Shown here: positions 19,259 to 28,277 of the stretch, in pieces | Position numbering within the stretch: the stretch's first letter is position 1 | Layout of the letters: each line of letters starts with the position of its first letter | Source: Amycolatopsis thermophila | Lineage (GTDB): Bacteria; Actinomycetota; Actinomycetes; Mycobacteriales; Pseudonocardiaceae | Direction of reading: 5' to 3' | DNA: 64,000 nucleotides | Assembly (NCBI RefSeq): GCF_030814215.1 | Contig: NZ_JAUSUT010000001.1 | Coordinates: forward strand, 3,286,001-3,350,000 | Translations under genes and position numbers: made by a program | The notes under the pieces: model-generated | Told to the model about the DNA's origin: nothing | Seen by the model: only the letters and a program-made list of their open reading frames with translations | The model's database searches: none

Positions 19259-20089
19259 GTGACCGCTACCTCCGCACGCCGGCTTCTCCTCGTGCACGCC
19301 CACCCCGACGACGAGAGCATCACCACCGGGGGGACCATCGCCCGCTACGCCGCCGAAGGGGTCGAGACGACCCTCGTGACCTGCACACTCGGCGAGGAGG
19401 GGGAGATCATCCCGAAGGGACTGGACCAGCTCGGCGCGTGGGCGGGCGACCAGCTCGGCGGGTACCGCGTGGGGGAGCTGGCGGCGGCCGGCGCGGCCCT
19501 CGGGTTGACCCGCCAGTGTTATCTGGGCGGTATCGGGCGGTGGCGGGATTCCGGCATGGCGGGCACGCCGTCGGCCGATCACCCGCGGGCCTTTTGCGGA
19601 GGTGATCCACATGAGCAGGCCGGCCAGTTGCGGACCGTTCTGGACGAGGTGCGGCCCCATGTGGTCGTGACCTACAACGCCTTCGGCGGGTACGGGCACC
19701 CGGACCACATCCGGGCACACGCAGTAACCATGATCGCGGTCCAGGACGCACCGTACGTGCGCCGGGTCTTCCACATCGCCGCCTCGCGCGACGCGCTCGC
19801 GCGCGGGCTCGACCGGCTGCGGGACGTGCCCGGGCTGCCGTGGCGGCTGCCGGAGGACGGCGAGCTGCCCACGACCCCGGACGAGGAGATCACCACCGCG
19901 ATCGACGTCGGCGACCACCTCGACGCCAAGATCGCGGCGCTGGCCGCGCACGAGACGCAGATCAGCGTCCGGCCCCCCGCGTTCGCGTTGTCCAACGGCA
20001 TCGCGCAGCCCATCGGCGACGTCGAGCACTATGTACTCGTGCACGGCCCCGCCGAGGGCGCGGAGCGCGACCTGTTCGGAGGGCTGTAG
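19259..20089 (+). CDS. mshB: N-acetyl-GlcN-Ins deacetylase, mycothiol biosynthesis
   Basis: 276-residue zinc deacetylase that removes the acetyl group from GlcNAc-inositol, the second committed step toward mycothiol. The zinc motif AHPDDES gives H15 and D18, and GHPDH gives the third ligand H147; this spacing matches the M. tuberculosis enzyme. Probably translated from a leaderless mRNA. The next gene follows immediately, as Rv1171 follows mshB (Rv1170) in M. tuberculosis. Confidence 0.95.
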   Translation: MTATSARRLLLVHAHPDDESITTGGTIARYAAEGVETTLVTCTLGEEGEIIPKGLDQLGAWAGDQLGGYRVGELAAAGAALGLTRQCYLGGIGRWRDSGMAGTPSADHPRAFCGGDPHEQAGQLRTVLDEVRPHVVVTYNAFGGYGHPDHIRAHAVTMIAVQDAPYVRRVFHIAASRDALARGLDRLRDVPGLPWRLPEDGELPTTPDEEITTAIDVGDHLDAKIAALAAHETQISVRPPAFALSNGIAQPIGDVEHYVLVHGPAEGAERDLFGGL

Positions 20090-20461
20090 ATGACCAGGCT
20101 GCTGCTGGTGCTGCTGATCGTCGACGCGGCACTGCTGGCGCTGCTCGAGCTGTTCTTCCTGCCGCTGCGCGTCGGCGGCACGATCCCGTTCCCGATCACC
20201 GCACTCGTCGCCGCGGTCACCACGCCGGTGCTCGTCCGGCTGGCCGGGCGGCTCGTCGCGCCGCGGGCGGCGTTTGCCCCGTTGATCGTGTGGGTACTGG
20301 TCGTAGTGGTCGTCGGGCTGTTCGGGCCCGGCGGTGATCTCGTGCTGCTGCAGGACTGGCGAGCGTTGCTGCTCATCGCCGGCGGGGCACTGCCGGCCGC
20401 CCTGAGCCTGGGTGGGGTGCTCGCCGTGCCGCCGAAGGAAGGTGCCGCCCGCCGTGGGTGA
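20090..20461 (+). CDS. Small membrane protein of the mshB operon (Rv1171-like)
   Basis: 123 residues with four predicted spans (about 3-22, 33-52, 62-82, 88-110) and no recognised catalytic motif. The ATG follows the mshB stop directly, so translation is coupled. A membrane protein in this position is conserved in actinobacteria. Function unknown. Confidence 0.75.
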   Translation: MTRLLLVLLIVDAALLALLELFFLPLRVGGTIPFPITALVAAVTTPVLVRLAGRLVAPRAAFAPLIVWVLVVVVVGLFGPGGDLVLLQDWRALLLIAGGALPAALSLGGVLAVPPKEGAARRG

Positions 20462-21164
20462 AGCGATTTCCGACCGCCAGGTCGTCGCCGTGCTGCGGCC
20501 GGTCGTGCGCGCGTCGGGCCCCGTGCTGCACGCGTTGCGCACCCCGGGCCGCCTGGAGGGGCTGGCCTCCGTGCGCGTGCCCGGATCAGCCGCGTGGGAG
20601 GCGATGGCCCGCGACCAGCACGTCGACTGGTGGATCAACCGGCTGGGACGGCTGACCTCGCTCGTCACCTCGATCCCCGGCCTGGGTGGCGCGCTCGCCG
20701 ACCGGCTGCCCGTGCAGGACGCGCTGGGCACGGCCACGCAGGCGCTGCTGCTGACCGCCATCGCCGAGGAACGCGGCGTCACCGACGTCGGTGAGCGCGT
20801 CCGGCTGGTCGCGTGGGTGCTGTTCGGACGCGACGTCGACCCGGCGCTCGCGGCGGGCAAGGACGGTGAACGCGACGCGGCCGTCGAGGACGCCGAAACC
20901 GCGAAGCTGGCCGGTGAGTTCTCCCAGGTGGAGCACCGCTCGCGGCACATCACCCTGAAGTCCGCGGGCAAGACCCTGTGGCGCATGGGCCGCTCGCTCA
21001 TGGCGATCACCGGCGAGCTGGACAAGCGGCCGCACGGCCGGTTCTACCACCGGGCCGTCGGGATGCTGCCGGTCGTCGGCCTGGTCGGCGACTACCTCGG
21101 CGAGCGCAGCGGGCTCAAGCGGGTCGTGCGCCGCGCGGACGACTGGATCGCCCGCGCGGCCTAG
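20454..21164 (+). CDS. Conserved protein of the mshB cluster, function unknown
   Basis: 236 residues from a GTG overlapping the previous gene by 8 nt, with AAGGAAGG upstream. The middle is helical with one moderately hydrophobic stretch (RLTSLVTSIPGLGGALADRL); the C-terminal part is basic (GRSLMAITGELDKRPHGRF). No domain is recognised. A peripheral membrane or scaffold role is possible but is only a guess. Confidence 0.65.
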   Translation: MGEAISDRQVVAVLRPVVRASGPVLHALRTPGRLEGLASVRVPGSAAWEAMARDQHVDWWINRLGRLTSLVTSIPGLGGALADRLPVQDALGTATQALLLTAIAEERGVTDVGERVRLVAWVLFGRDVDPALAAGKDGERDAAVEDAETAKLAGEFSQVEHRSRHITLKSAGKTLWRMGRSLMAITGELDKRPHGRFYHRAVGMLPVVGLVGDYLGERSGLKRVVRRADDWIARAA

Positions 21165-21166
21165 CG

Positions 21167-21946
21167 TCAGTGGCGCCAGAAGAGGAAGGCGTACTGGCCG
21201 ACCGCCGCGGCGAAGTCGTTGCCGCCGCACGCGCCGTAGATGAACTGCACCAGGTCCCAGAACGCGCTGCCCACGGCGGGAACCGCGAACAGCAGGGCGA
21301 ACAGGACCAGCGGCGCCCACGGCCGCGCCTTCGCGCCGAACTCGCGCGCCTCCGGCGACAGGTAGGGCTCGATCGCGCCGTAGCCGTCCAGGCCGGGCAC
21401 CGGCAGGATGTTCAGCACGAAGGCCGCGATCTGCAGCAGCGCCAGGAACGACAGCCCGGCCAGCAGGCCGATCGGCATGGGGACCAGCTGCACCACCACG
21501 GTGAGCACGATGCCGACCAGGAGGTTGCTCAGCGGGCCGGCCAGGGACACCCACGACGCGACGGAGCGGGTGCGCAGGGCCCACCGGTTGATCCACACCG
21601 CACCGCCGGGCAGCGGGATGCCGCCGATGAGCAGGAAGATCAACGGCAGCACGATGGACAGCACCGGGTCGGTGTAGTGCCGGACGTCCATCGACAGGTA
21701 GCCCTTCGAGGCGACTTCGTAGTCGCCGCCCTTGAAGGCCACGAAGGCGTGCCCGAACTCGTGCAGCGTGAGCGAGAGCACCCATCCCGCGATCACGAGG
21801 ATGAAGATGCCGGCTACCACCATCGGGTCTTGGTTGGGAGTCAGCAGCGTGTTCGCATCACCGAACGCGGCCAGTAGGCCACCCACTACGGTGAGTGCGA
21901 GGATGCCGAAGAAGACAGGACTGGGTCGGACCGCGGATCGTTGCAC
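21167..21946 (-). CDS. Site-2 protease family protein (peptidase M50)
   Basis: 259-residue intramembrane zinc protease of the short type without a PDZ domain. The active motif HEFGH sits in a helix (LTLHEFGHAFVAFKGGD, about residues 61-77) and the third-ligand motif is NILPVPGLDGYG (about 179-190). About six membrane spans. GTG start. Such proteins cut membrane-embedded anti-sigma factors or signal peptides, but the substrate is unknown. It ends 2 nt from the convergent mshB-cluster gene. Confidence 0.88.
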   Translation of the reverse strand: MQRSAVRPSPVFFGILALTVVGGLLAAFGDANTLLTPNQDPMVVAGIFILVIAGWVLSLTLHEFGHAFVAFKGGDYEVASKGYLSMDVRHYTDPVLSIVLPLIFLLIGGIPLPGGAVWINRWALRTRSVASWVSLAGPLSNLLVGIVLTVVVQLVPMPIGLLAGLSFLALLQIAAFVLNILPVPGLDGYGAIEPYLSPEAREFGAKARPWAPLVLFALLFAVPAVGSAFWDLVQFIYGACGGNDFAAAVGQYAFLFWRH

Positions 21947-22037
21947 GAGGTCCAGTCTGTCGCATCCTCGCGAGTCGATGCTCGGCGTGTCCGCTTGCGC
22001 GGCGGCGGAGAAGCATCCCCCAACCTCGCTACTCCGC

Positions 22038-22066
22038 TTGACCTAGCCTCATTACACGGGTGTAAT
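22038..22066 (+). promoter_or_regulatory. whiB2 promoter with palindrome over the -10
   Basis: TTGACC (22038-22043), a 17-bp spacer and TGTAAT (22061-22066) form a good promoter, giving a leader of about 87 nt. ATTACAC-GG-GTGTAAT (22051-22066), a perfect inverted repeat, covers the -10, as an operator would. Confidence 0.65.
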
Positions 22067-22159
22067 CACAGTGCTGTTATTCGTTGCTGCAAGGGGGCGA
22101 CGGTGACGGCGATGCAAGACCGCCAGCCTGGGGAGTGCGTGGAAGCAGAGGAGGCGGAC

Positions 22160-22483
22160 ATGCGGTTGGAAACTGATGGAAGGGATTGGGGGAACGTCGT
22201 GGAGTGGCGAGAAGGCCCGGAGGTGGAGCTGGGCGAGCTCGTCGACCTCTTCGACAACGACGAGCCCCCCGAGTGGCAGGACCGCGCGCTGTGCGCGCAG
22301 ACCGATCCCGAGGCGTTCTTCCCGGAGAAGGGCGGCTCCACCCGTGAGGCGAAGCGGATCTGTCAGGGCTGCGAAGTGAAGGGCGAATGCCTGGAGTACG
22401 CGCTGGCCCACGACGAGCGCTTCGGCATCTGGGGCGGTCTGTCCGAACGGGAGCGTCGGAAGCTCAAAAAGCGGGCTGTCTAA
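22160..22483 (+). CDS. whiB2: WhiB2/WhmD Fe-S transcription regulator
   Basis: 107 residues from the ATG at 22160 with AGGAGG 5 nt upstream; earlier in-frame starts lack a ribosome site. Four Cys (45, 68, 71, 77) bind the [4Fe-4S] cluster, followed by the GIWGGLSERERR turn and a basic tail (KLKKRAV). The block ALCAQTDPEAFFPEKGG is diagnostic for the WhiB/WhmD branch needed for septation and sporulation-type division. It likely partners with the principal sigma factor. Syntenic with Rv3260c. Confidence 0.95.
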   Translation: MRLETDGRDWGNVVEWREGPEVELGELVDLFDNDEPPEWQDRALCAQTDPEAFFPEKGGSTREAKRICQGCEVKGECLEYALAHDERFGIWGGLSERERRKLKKRAV

Positions 22484-22617
22484 GGAAATTTCACGCCTGC
22501 TTCACAACGAGGTGGCAGGTGTTCGCGTACTCGTGCGGGTGCGCCGGGCACGGTCGGCTCAGCTAGGCTAACGCGGCAGGAGATCGACACCGATCGTCGC
22601 CGCCCACTGGAGAAGCC

Positions 22618-24558
22618 TTGCCCGACAACGTGAACGTCCCGGACAAGACGTCGACGGTGGCCAGGATCGCCCCGGTTGCGGGCGTTTTCGTGGTGCTGGC
22701 CGCACTGGGTCTGTCGGTCAACGCGGGACGACTGGGGTTCGACCTCGCCGGCGGGCGGCTGCTCGAGACCGGATCGCTGGGCGAGGTCTGGTCGGCTTAT
22801 CTCGCGGGCTGGCACGCGGTGGGCGGTGGCACGGCGAGTGCCGCGCCGGCCGCACTGGCCGTGCTCGGTGTCTTCGGGGCGATCTTCACCCCGCACGGGT
22901 TCGTGTCGTTGCTGATGATCGCGGACGCCCCGCTCGCCGGGGTGTCGGCGTACTTCGCCACGCGGCGCCTCCCGGTGCACCGGTGGGTGCGCGCGGTGGT
23001 CGCCGCGGTCTACGGGCTGCTGCCCGCCGCGACGGCGGCGGTGGCGCAGGGCAGGCTCGACGTGGTGGCCGCTCACATCCTGCTGCCGCCCGTGGTGGCC
23101 GGGATCGCGGGACTGCTGACCGGTCCGGGACAGCGGTGGCTGCACTCGTCGTCGTTGGGCGCGCTGGGCCTGGCGCTGCTCGGCGCGTTCTCACCGCTGG
23201 CGCACCTGCTCGCGCTGGCCGGGCTGATCGTCGGGTTCGTGGTGCTGCCCTCGCCCGCGCCGCTGCTCAAGCGGGCCGGTGCGGTGGTCATCGTCGTGCT
23301 CGTGCCGCTGGCGCTGCTGATGCCGTGGCCGACGGTGCTGGTGAACCACCCGGCGCTGGTCCTGCACGGGCTGAGCGGCCCGGGCGATCCGGTGACCGCG
23401 GTCGACCTCGCCGGCCTCGACCCCGGCGGCGCCGGTGCGTTGCCGGTCGGGCTCGTCGTGCTCCTGGCCGCGGTGATCGCCTTCGCGGTGCGGCCGTCGC
23501 GGGCGGCCGGGGCCGGCCTCGCGGTGGTCGGCCTCGGGGTGGTGGGGTTGCTCGTGGTCCGGCTGGTGACGGTGACACCGCTGCAGGGCGGTGAACCGTC
23601 GCCGGGGTTCGCCGGCGTGCCCCTGCTGGTGATCGGGGCCGGGCTGCTGTGGATCGTGCTGTCCGCCTGCCGCGGTGATCTCGGAAAGCCTTTTCTCGCT
23701 GGTGGCGCCGTGCTCGTCGGGGCACTGGCGGTGGGGGTCGTCGTGGCGGGCAGCGGCGGGCCGTTGCACTCCGGTGGCGGCCCCGCGCTCGCGCCGGACC
23801 AGGCCGGCGAGCTCGCCCGCACCGGGCGGTCGGTGCTGGTCCTCGACGCCGGTCACGCGCCGGCGCTGCAGACCGGCGGCCGGATGCCGCGCTTCGGCGA
23901 CGAGCAGCTGGCGGTGAGCGCGGCGACGCCCGCGCGGCTGGCGGGGTGGCACGACGCGCTGGTGAACCCGGAGGCTTCCCGGACGCGCGCGGCGTTGTCC
24001 GGTGCGGCGGCGTCCGGCGCGTTGTTCGTGGTGCTCCCGGCGGGCGCGGACGCCCGCCCGATCGTGGGGATGGCCGGGGACCTGGCGGCTTCGGTCGCGC
24101 CGACCAGCGACGGGCGGCCGGTGCTGCGGCTGCTCGAGCCCGGCGGTCAGGTCGTGTTGATCCCGCCCGGGGTCGCGCGGCAGGCGGTCACGTCGCAGGC
24201 GCCGACGAGCACGCTCGGGGTGACACCGGTCGACGCGCAGCTGCCGGACGTGCGGGTGCGGGTGTCCGAGGGCGTGCCGGGGCGGCTGCTCGTGCTGGCG
24301 GCCGAGCAGGAGGACGGCTGGCGCGCGACCGTGGACGGCAGGCCGGTGCCGATCGTGCCGGCGTGGGGCCACCAGGTGGCGGTCGCGGTGCCGACGGCGC
24401 AGGCCGAGGTGACGCTCCAGCACCCCGCCACGCTCCGGGACGTGCTGCTGCTCGTGCAGATCGCGGCCGTGCTGTTCACGCTGCTGACCGCGGTACCGAC
24501 CCGCCTGCGCGATCCGCACCGCGGCGAGGAGGAGCCGGCGCCGGCTCCGGCCGCCTGA
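22618..24558 (+). CDS. Polytopic membrane protein, like the C-terminal half of large GT2 proteins
   Basis: 646 residues from a TTG with GGAG 5 nt upstream. About 10-11 spans occupy residues 20-400, then an extracytoplasmic region of about 200 residues and a final span near 615-635. It resembles the membrane and C-terminal part of actinobacterial glycosyltransferase proteins (over 1000 residues) encoded beside whiB2 (conserved LAGWH motif after the first span), but the N-terminal GT2 domain is absent and no GT2 motif lies upstream. Probably an envelope polysaccharide factor. TAGGCT at 22565 may be its -10. Confidence 0.65.
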   Translation: MPDNVNVPDKTSTVARIAPVAGVFVVLAALGLSVNAGRLGFDLAGGRLLETGSLGEVWSAYLAGWHAVGGGTASAAPAALAVLGVFGAIFTPHGFVSLLMIADAPLAGVSAYFATRRLPVHRWVRAVVAAVYGLLPAATAAVAQGRLDVVAAHILLPPVVAGIAGLLTGPGQRWLHSSSLGALGLALLGAFSPLAHLLALAGLIVGFVVLPSPAPLLKRAGAVVIVVLVPLALLMPWPTVLVNHPALVLHGLSGPGDPVTAVDLAGLDPGGAGALPVGLVVLLAAVIAFAVRPSRAAGAGLAVVGLGVVGLLVVRLVTVTPLQGGEPSPGFAGVPLLVIGAGLLWIVLSACRGDLGKPFLAGGAVLVGALAVGVVVAGSGGPLHSGGGPALAPDQAGELARTGRSVLVLDAGHAPALQTGGRMPRFGDEQLAVSAATPARLAGWHDALVNPEASRTRAALSGAAASGALFVVLPAGADARPIVGMAGDLAASVAPTSDGRPVLRLLEPGGQVVLIPPGVARQAVTSQAPTSTLGVTPVDAQLPDVRVRVSEGVPGRLLVLAAEQEDGWRATVDGRPVPIVPAWGHQVAVAVPTAQAEVTLQHPATLRDVLLLVQIAAVLFTLLTAVPTRLRDPHRGEEEPAPAPAA

Positions 24559-24561
24559 GAC

Positions 24562-25023
24562 CTACTCGCCGCCCTCGATGATGTCCGGTTCGACGCCCAG
24601 GTAGCCGGCCACCTGCTCGACCAGCACGTCGTGCACGAGTTCGGCCAGTTCGCCGGGGTCCTTGGCCCGCGCCTCCAGCGGGCGCCGGTACAGCACGATC
24701 CGCGCGCGCGTCGGCATGCCTGCCCGGTCCACGCCCGCCGGGACCAGCCGGGACAGCGGCACCGCCCCGTCGTGGAGCACCCCGTCGTCCTCCGGGCCGC
24801 CACCGCCGCGGATCTCGGGCACGTCGTCGACGGCCACGTCGAGCTTGGTCAGCTGGTCCCGCCAGCGGGCCTCGATCGGCTCCAGCGCGTCGAGCACGAG
24901 CTGGTCGAACTTCTCCGCACGGCTGGCCGCGGCGGGCAGGGTCGCCGGGTACAGCGGCCCGCGCAGCCCGCGGCCATGCCGGTCCCGGCGGACACGCCGC
25001 CGATGCCGGGAACTTCGAGCCAT
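24562..25023 (-). CDS. Metallopeptidase (zincin)-like family protein, Rv3259 type
   Basis: 153 residues from the ATG at 25023; the GTG at 25029 is too close to GGA. A basic Arg/His-rich tail (RSSRHRRRVRRDRHGR) precedes a compact domain. The helix that carries HExxH in related bacterial proteins reads VHDVLVEQVAGYLGV, so the catalytic Glu and second His are missing. Conserved in this place in actinobacteria (next to DUF3499 and manB). Function unknown; catalysis is unlikely. Confidence 0.78.
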   Translation of the reverse strand: MARSSRHRRRVRRDRHGRGLRGPLYPATLPAAASRAEKFDQLVLDALEPIEARWRDQLTKLDVAVDDVPEIRGGGGPEDDGVLHDGAVPLSRLVPAGVDRAGMPTRARIVLYRRPLEARAKDPGELAELVHDVLVEQVAGYLGVEPDIIEGGE

Positions 25024-25119
25024 AGACACATCCGGAAGGTTACGCGTTGGCGTCGGTCGGTGGCCTCCACCGGTGCGCCTGCGCGCACTTGTCGGGGTGA
25101 AGCGCTATCGTCTGCGATC

Positions 25120-25476
25120 GTGTCGAGCGTACGAAAGTGTTCGCGAACGGGGTGCCTGAACCCGGCCGTCGCCACGCTTACCTACGCCTACAGCGATTCG
25201 ACCGCGGTGGTCGGTCCCCTCGCGACGGCGTCCGAGCCGCATTCCTACGACCTGTGCGAGGAGCACGCGCTCCGGCTGACCGCACCCCGGGGCTGGGAGG
25301 TCGTCCGGCACGAGGGCGAGTTCGCCGCCCCGGACCGGTCCGACGACGAGCTCACGGCGCTGGCCGAGGCCGTCCGGGAGGCCGGCCGGTCGGACAAGCC
25401 CGCCCCGCCGCCGGAGCCGGAGGGCCCCTCCGGGCGCCGCGGCCACCTGCGGGTGCTGCCCGACCCGATCTCGTAG
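25120..25476 (+). CDS. DUF3499 family protein (Rv3258c type)
   Basis: 118 residues from a GTG. A likely zinc site is formed by C7, C12 and the later CEEH motif. The C-terminus is Pro/Glu-rich and ends HLRVLPDPIS. A TATCGT -10-like box lies 8 nt upstream, so the leader is very short. Always found near manB in actinobacteria; function unknown. Confidence 0.85.
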   Translation: MSSVRKCSRTGCLNPAVATLTYAYSDSTAVVGPLATASEPHSYDLCEEHALRLTAPRGWEVVRHEGEFAAPDRSDDELTALAEAVREAGRSDKPAPPPEPEGPSGRRGHLRVLPDPIS

Positions 25477-25555
25477 GTCACGCCACATCCGCCGAGCGTT
25501 CCCCCGGTAGGCTCTCGGGTATCCGCAGCCCATGGACAACTCTCGGGGAGAGCGC

Positions 25556-26911
25556 GTGTCAGACCTGTCGGCCATCGTCAAGGCCTACGACATCCGTGGT
25601 GTCGTCGGCGAGCAGCTGGACGCCGGCCTCGTCCGGGACTTCGGTGCCGCCTTCGCGCTGCTGATCAAGCCGGAGTCGCCGTCGGTCGTGATCGGCCACG
25701 ACATGCGCGAGTCGTCCCCGGGCCTGGCCGCCGCGTTCGCCGAGGGCGTCAACTCGCAGGGCCTCGACGTCGTCTCGATCGGCCTGTGCAGCACCGACCA
25801 GCTCTACTTCGCCTCCGGCTCGCTCAACATGCCGGGCGCGATGTTCACGGCGAGCCACAACCCGGCCCGGTACAACGGCATCAAGCTGTGCCGCGCGGGC
25901 GCCGCCCCGGTCGGCCAGGAGTCCGGGCTCGCCGAGATCCGCGACACCGTCGAGCAGGGCGTGCCGCAGTTCGCCGGGCAGCCGGGCAGCGTCACCGAGC
26001 GGGACGTGCTGCCGGAGTACGCCGCCTACCTGCGCCGGCTGGTCGACCTGTCGGGAAGCCGCCCGCTGAAGATCGCCGTGGACGCGGGCAACGGCATGGG
26101 CGGCCACACCGTCCCCACCGTCTTCGAGGGCCTGCCGATCGAGGTCGTGCCGATGTACTTCGAGCTCGACGGCAGCTTCCCCAACCACGAGGCCAACCCG
26201 CTGGACCCGAAGAACCTGGTCGACCTGCAGGCCAAGGTGCGCGAGGTGGGCGCGGACGCGGGCCTGGCCTTCGACGGCGACGCCGACCGTTGCTTCGTGG
26301 TCGACGAGAACGGCGACCCGGTCTCGCCGAGCGCGATCACCGCACTGGTCGCGGTGCGCGAGCTGGCCAAGGAGCCGGGCGCCACGATCATCCACAACCT
26401 GATCACGTCGCAGGCGGTGCCGGAGATCGTCGCCGAGCACGGCGGCAAGCCGGTGCGCACCCGTGTCGGGCACTCGTTCATCAAGCAGGAGATGGCGTCC
26501 ACCGGCGCGATCTTCGGCGGCGAGCACTCGGCCCACTACTACTTCCGCGACTTCTGGCGGGCCGACACCGGCATGCTGGCGGCCCTGCACGTGCTGGCCG
26601 CGCTCGGTGAGCAGGACGGTCCGCTGTCCGAGCTGACGGCGGCGTACTCGCGCTACGCGGCCTCGGGCGAGATCAACTCGACGGTCGACGACCAGGTCGC
26701 CAAGCAGCTCGCCGTCAAGGACGCGTTCGCGAGCCGGCCGGGCGTCGAGGTCGACGAGATGGACGGCCTCACCGTGAGGCTGCCGGGCAAGGCGTGGTTC
26801 AATCTGCGCCCGTCCAACACCGAGCCGCTGCTGCGGCTCAACGTCGAGGCCGCCGACGAGGACGCGGTCCGCGCGCTGACCGAAGAAGTCCTCGCGATCG
26901 TTCGCAGCTAG
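25556..26911 (+). CDS. manB: Phosphomannomutase/phosphoglucomutase
   Basis: 451 residues from the GTG with GGGGAG 5 nt upstream. Converts mannose-6-P to mannose-1-P, the precursor of GDP-mannose for glycolipids and mannosylated proteins. Phospho-Ser motif TASHNP (S100), metal loop DGDADR (D240, D242, D244), sugar-binding GGEHS and the phosphate loop RPSNTEP. Leads a run with trm112-like, SIS and manA genes, syntenic with Rv3257c-Rv3255c. Confidence 0.94.
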   Translation: MSDLSAIVKAYDIRGVVGEQLDAGLVRDFGAAFALLIKPESPSVVIGHDMRESSPGLAAAFAEGVNSQGLDVVSIGLCSTDQLYFASGSLNMPGAMFTASHNPARYNGIKLCRAGAAPVGQESGLAEIRDTVEQGVPQFAGQPGSVTERDVLPEYAAYLRRLVDLSGSRPLKIAVDAGNGMGGHTVPTVFEGLPIEVVPMYFELDGSFPNHEANPLDPKNLVDLQAKVREVGADAGLAFDGDADRCFVVDENGDPVSPSAITALVAVRELAKEPGATIIHNLITSQAVPEIVAEHGGKPVRTRVGHSFIKQEMASTGAIFGGEHSAHYYFRDFWRADTGMLAALHVLAALGEQDGPLSELTAAYSRYAASGEINSTVDDQVAKQLAVKDAFASRPGVEVDEMDGLTVRLPGKAWFNLRPSNTEPLLRLNVEAADEDAVRALTEEVLAIVRS

Positions 26912-26920
26912 GGAGGTTCC

Positions 26921-27133
26921 ATGGCAGTCGCGCTCGACCCCAAGTTGCTGGAGATCCTGGCCTGCCCGTCCGACGACCACGCGCCGCTGCGCCCGGGCAC
27001 CGCGGGCGACCCGGAGGCCGACGCCCTGACGTGCACGTCGTGCGGCCGCGAGTTCCCGGTCCGGGACGGCATCCCGGTCCTGTTGCTCGACGAGGCCACG
27101 ATCCCGGGTGAGTCCCGTGCCGACGGTGCTTGA
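26921..27133 (+). CDS. Trm112-family protein
   Basis: 70 residues with ILACPSDDHAPL and the later CTSCGREFPVRDGIPVLL, a small zinc-finger fold. In other organisms Trm112 proteins activate methyltransferases; the bacterial partner is unknown. Lies 9 nt after manB and overlaps the next gene by 26 nt. Confidence 0.88.
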   Translation: MAVALDPKLLEILACPSDDHAPLRPGTAGDPEADALTCTSCGREFPVRDGIPVLLLDEATIPGESRADGA

Positions 27134-28211
27134 CGACACCCTCCTGGACGACCCCGCACGGCTGGCGGAGGCCGACACGGCAGGACTGCTGCGGGCCGCG
27201 GCGATGGCGGGCGCCCAGGTGCGCGCCACCGCCGAGGTCGCCGGTGAGGCCGAGCTGGCCGACCGGCTCGACCTGGGCCGTCCGCGCGCGCTCGTGCTGG
27301 TCGTCCGTCCGGGCGTGGGCCGGAGTGTCGCCCGGTTGCTGCACGCGCTGCTGGCGCCGGCCTGCCCGGTGCCGGTCGTGGTCACCGACGCGGTGCCGCC
27401 GTGGATCGGCGCGCTCGACGTCGTGTTCACCCACACCGACGACCCGTTCGACCGCGAGCTCGCGGCGGGCGTCGAACGGGCCACGCGGTTCGGGGCGACG
27501 GTCGTGCTGTCCGCGCCGAACGAGGGGCCGGTGGCGGCGTCGATCGCCGGGAAGGGCATCCAGCTCGTCCCGCGGGTCCCGGTGCCGCCCGAGCTGACGT
27601 TCGCCCGCGGTCTCGCCGCCGCCCTGCTCACCGCGAACGCGCTCGGGTTGCTGATGGCCGACGTGCAGGCGCTGGCCGACCAGCTCGACTCCGAGGCGGA
27701 GCGGGGCCACCTCGGCCGCGACTCCTTCACCAACCCGGCCAAGGCGCTCGCCCTGCGCCTCGCCGACCGGATCCCGCTGCTGTGGGGACTCGACCCGATC
27801 GCGGTCGCCGTCGCCCAGCACGCCGGGTACGCGCTGGGCGCGTTCGCCGGGGTCGTCGCCGACGTCGCCGACTACCGGCAGGCGCTGACCCGCCGCGCAC
27901 TGCACCAGGCGGCCGCGAGCAGCTCGGGCGAGCGGGACATCTTCGCCGACCCCGATTTCGACAGCGACCTGCCGAACTACCGGCCGCTGCTGCTCGCGGT
28001 GCACAGCGGCCCGGCGGCCGACGCGGCGCGCCACGACGCTTCGCATACGCTTCCCGGGGCCGGGGTGGTCGCGCCCGCGGACGAGATCGTCGGTGACGAA
28101 CCCGTGCGCGCCGGGGTGCTCGCACTCCGGTTCGAGCTGGCCGCGGTCTACCTCGGGCTGGCGACCGCCACCACGGGTGGTGGCGGGCACTACGAACCGG
28201 CGAGCGCCTGA
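27108..28211 (+). CDS. SIS-domain protein (Rv3256c type)
   Basis: 367 residues from a GTG inside the end of the previous gene; the GTG at 27117 is an alternative. A sugar-isomerase fold is suggested by the position between manB and manA and by strands such as ALVLVVRPGVGRSV and ATVVLSAPNEGPVAAS. It lacks clear catalytic residues of known phosphomannose isomerases. It may support or regulate mannose-phosphate metabolism. Confidence 0.8.
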   Translation: MSPVPTVLDDTLLDDPARLAEADTAGLLRAAAMAGAQVRATAEVAGEAELADRLDLGRPRALVLVVRPGVGRSVARLLHALLAPACPVPVVVTDAVPPWIGALDVVFTHTDDPFDRELAAGVERATRFGATVVLSAPNEGPVAASIAGKGIQLVPRVPVPPELTFARGLAAALLTANALGLLMADVQALADQLDSEAERGHLGRDSFTNPAKALALRLADRIPLLWGLDPIAVAVAQHAGYALGAFAGVVADVADYRQALTRRALHQAAASSSGERDIFADPDFDSDLPNYRPLLLAVHSGPAADAARHDASHTLPGAGVVAPADEIVGDEPVRAGVLALRFELAAVYLGLATATTGGGGHYEPASA

Positions 28212-28277
28212 CGCCGGTCCGGGCCCGAATCCGCGGGATCGGGCGAGGGGTTGTAGAGCCAAGGAGTTGAGAAGACA

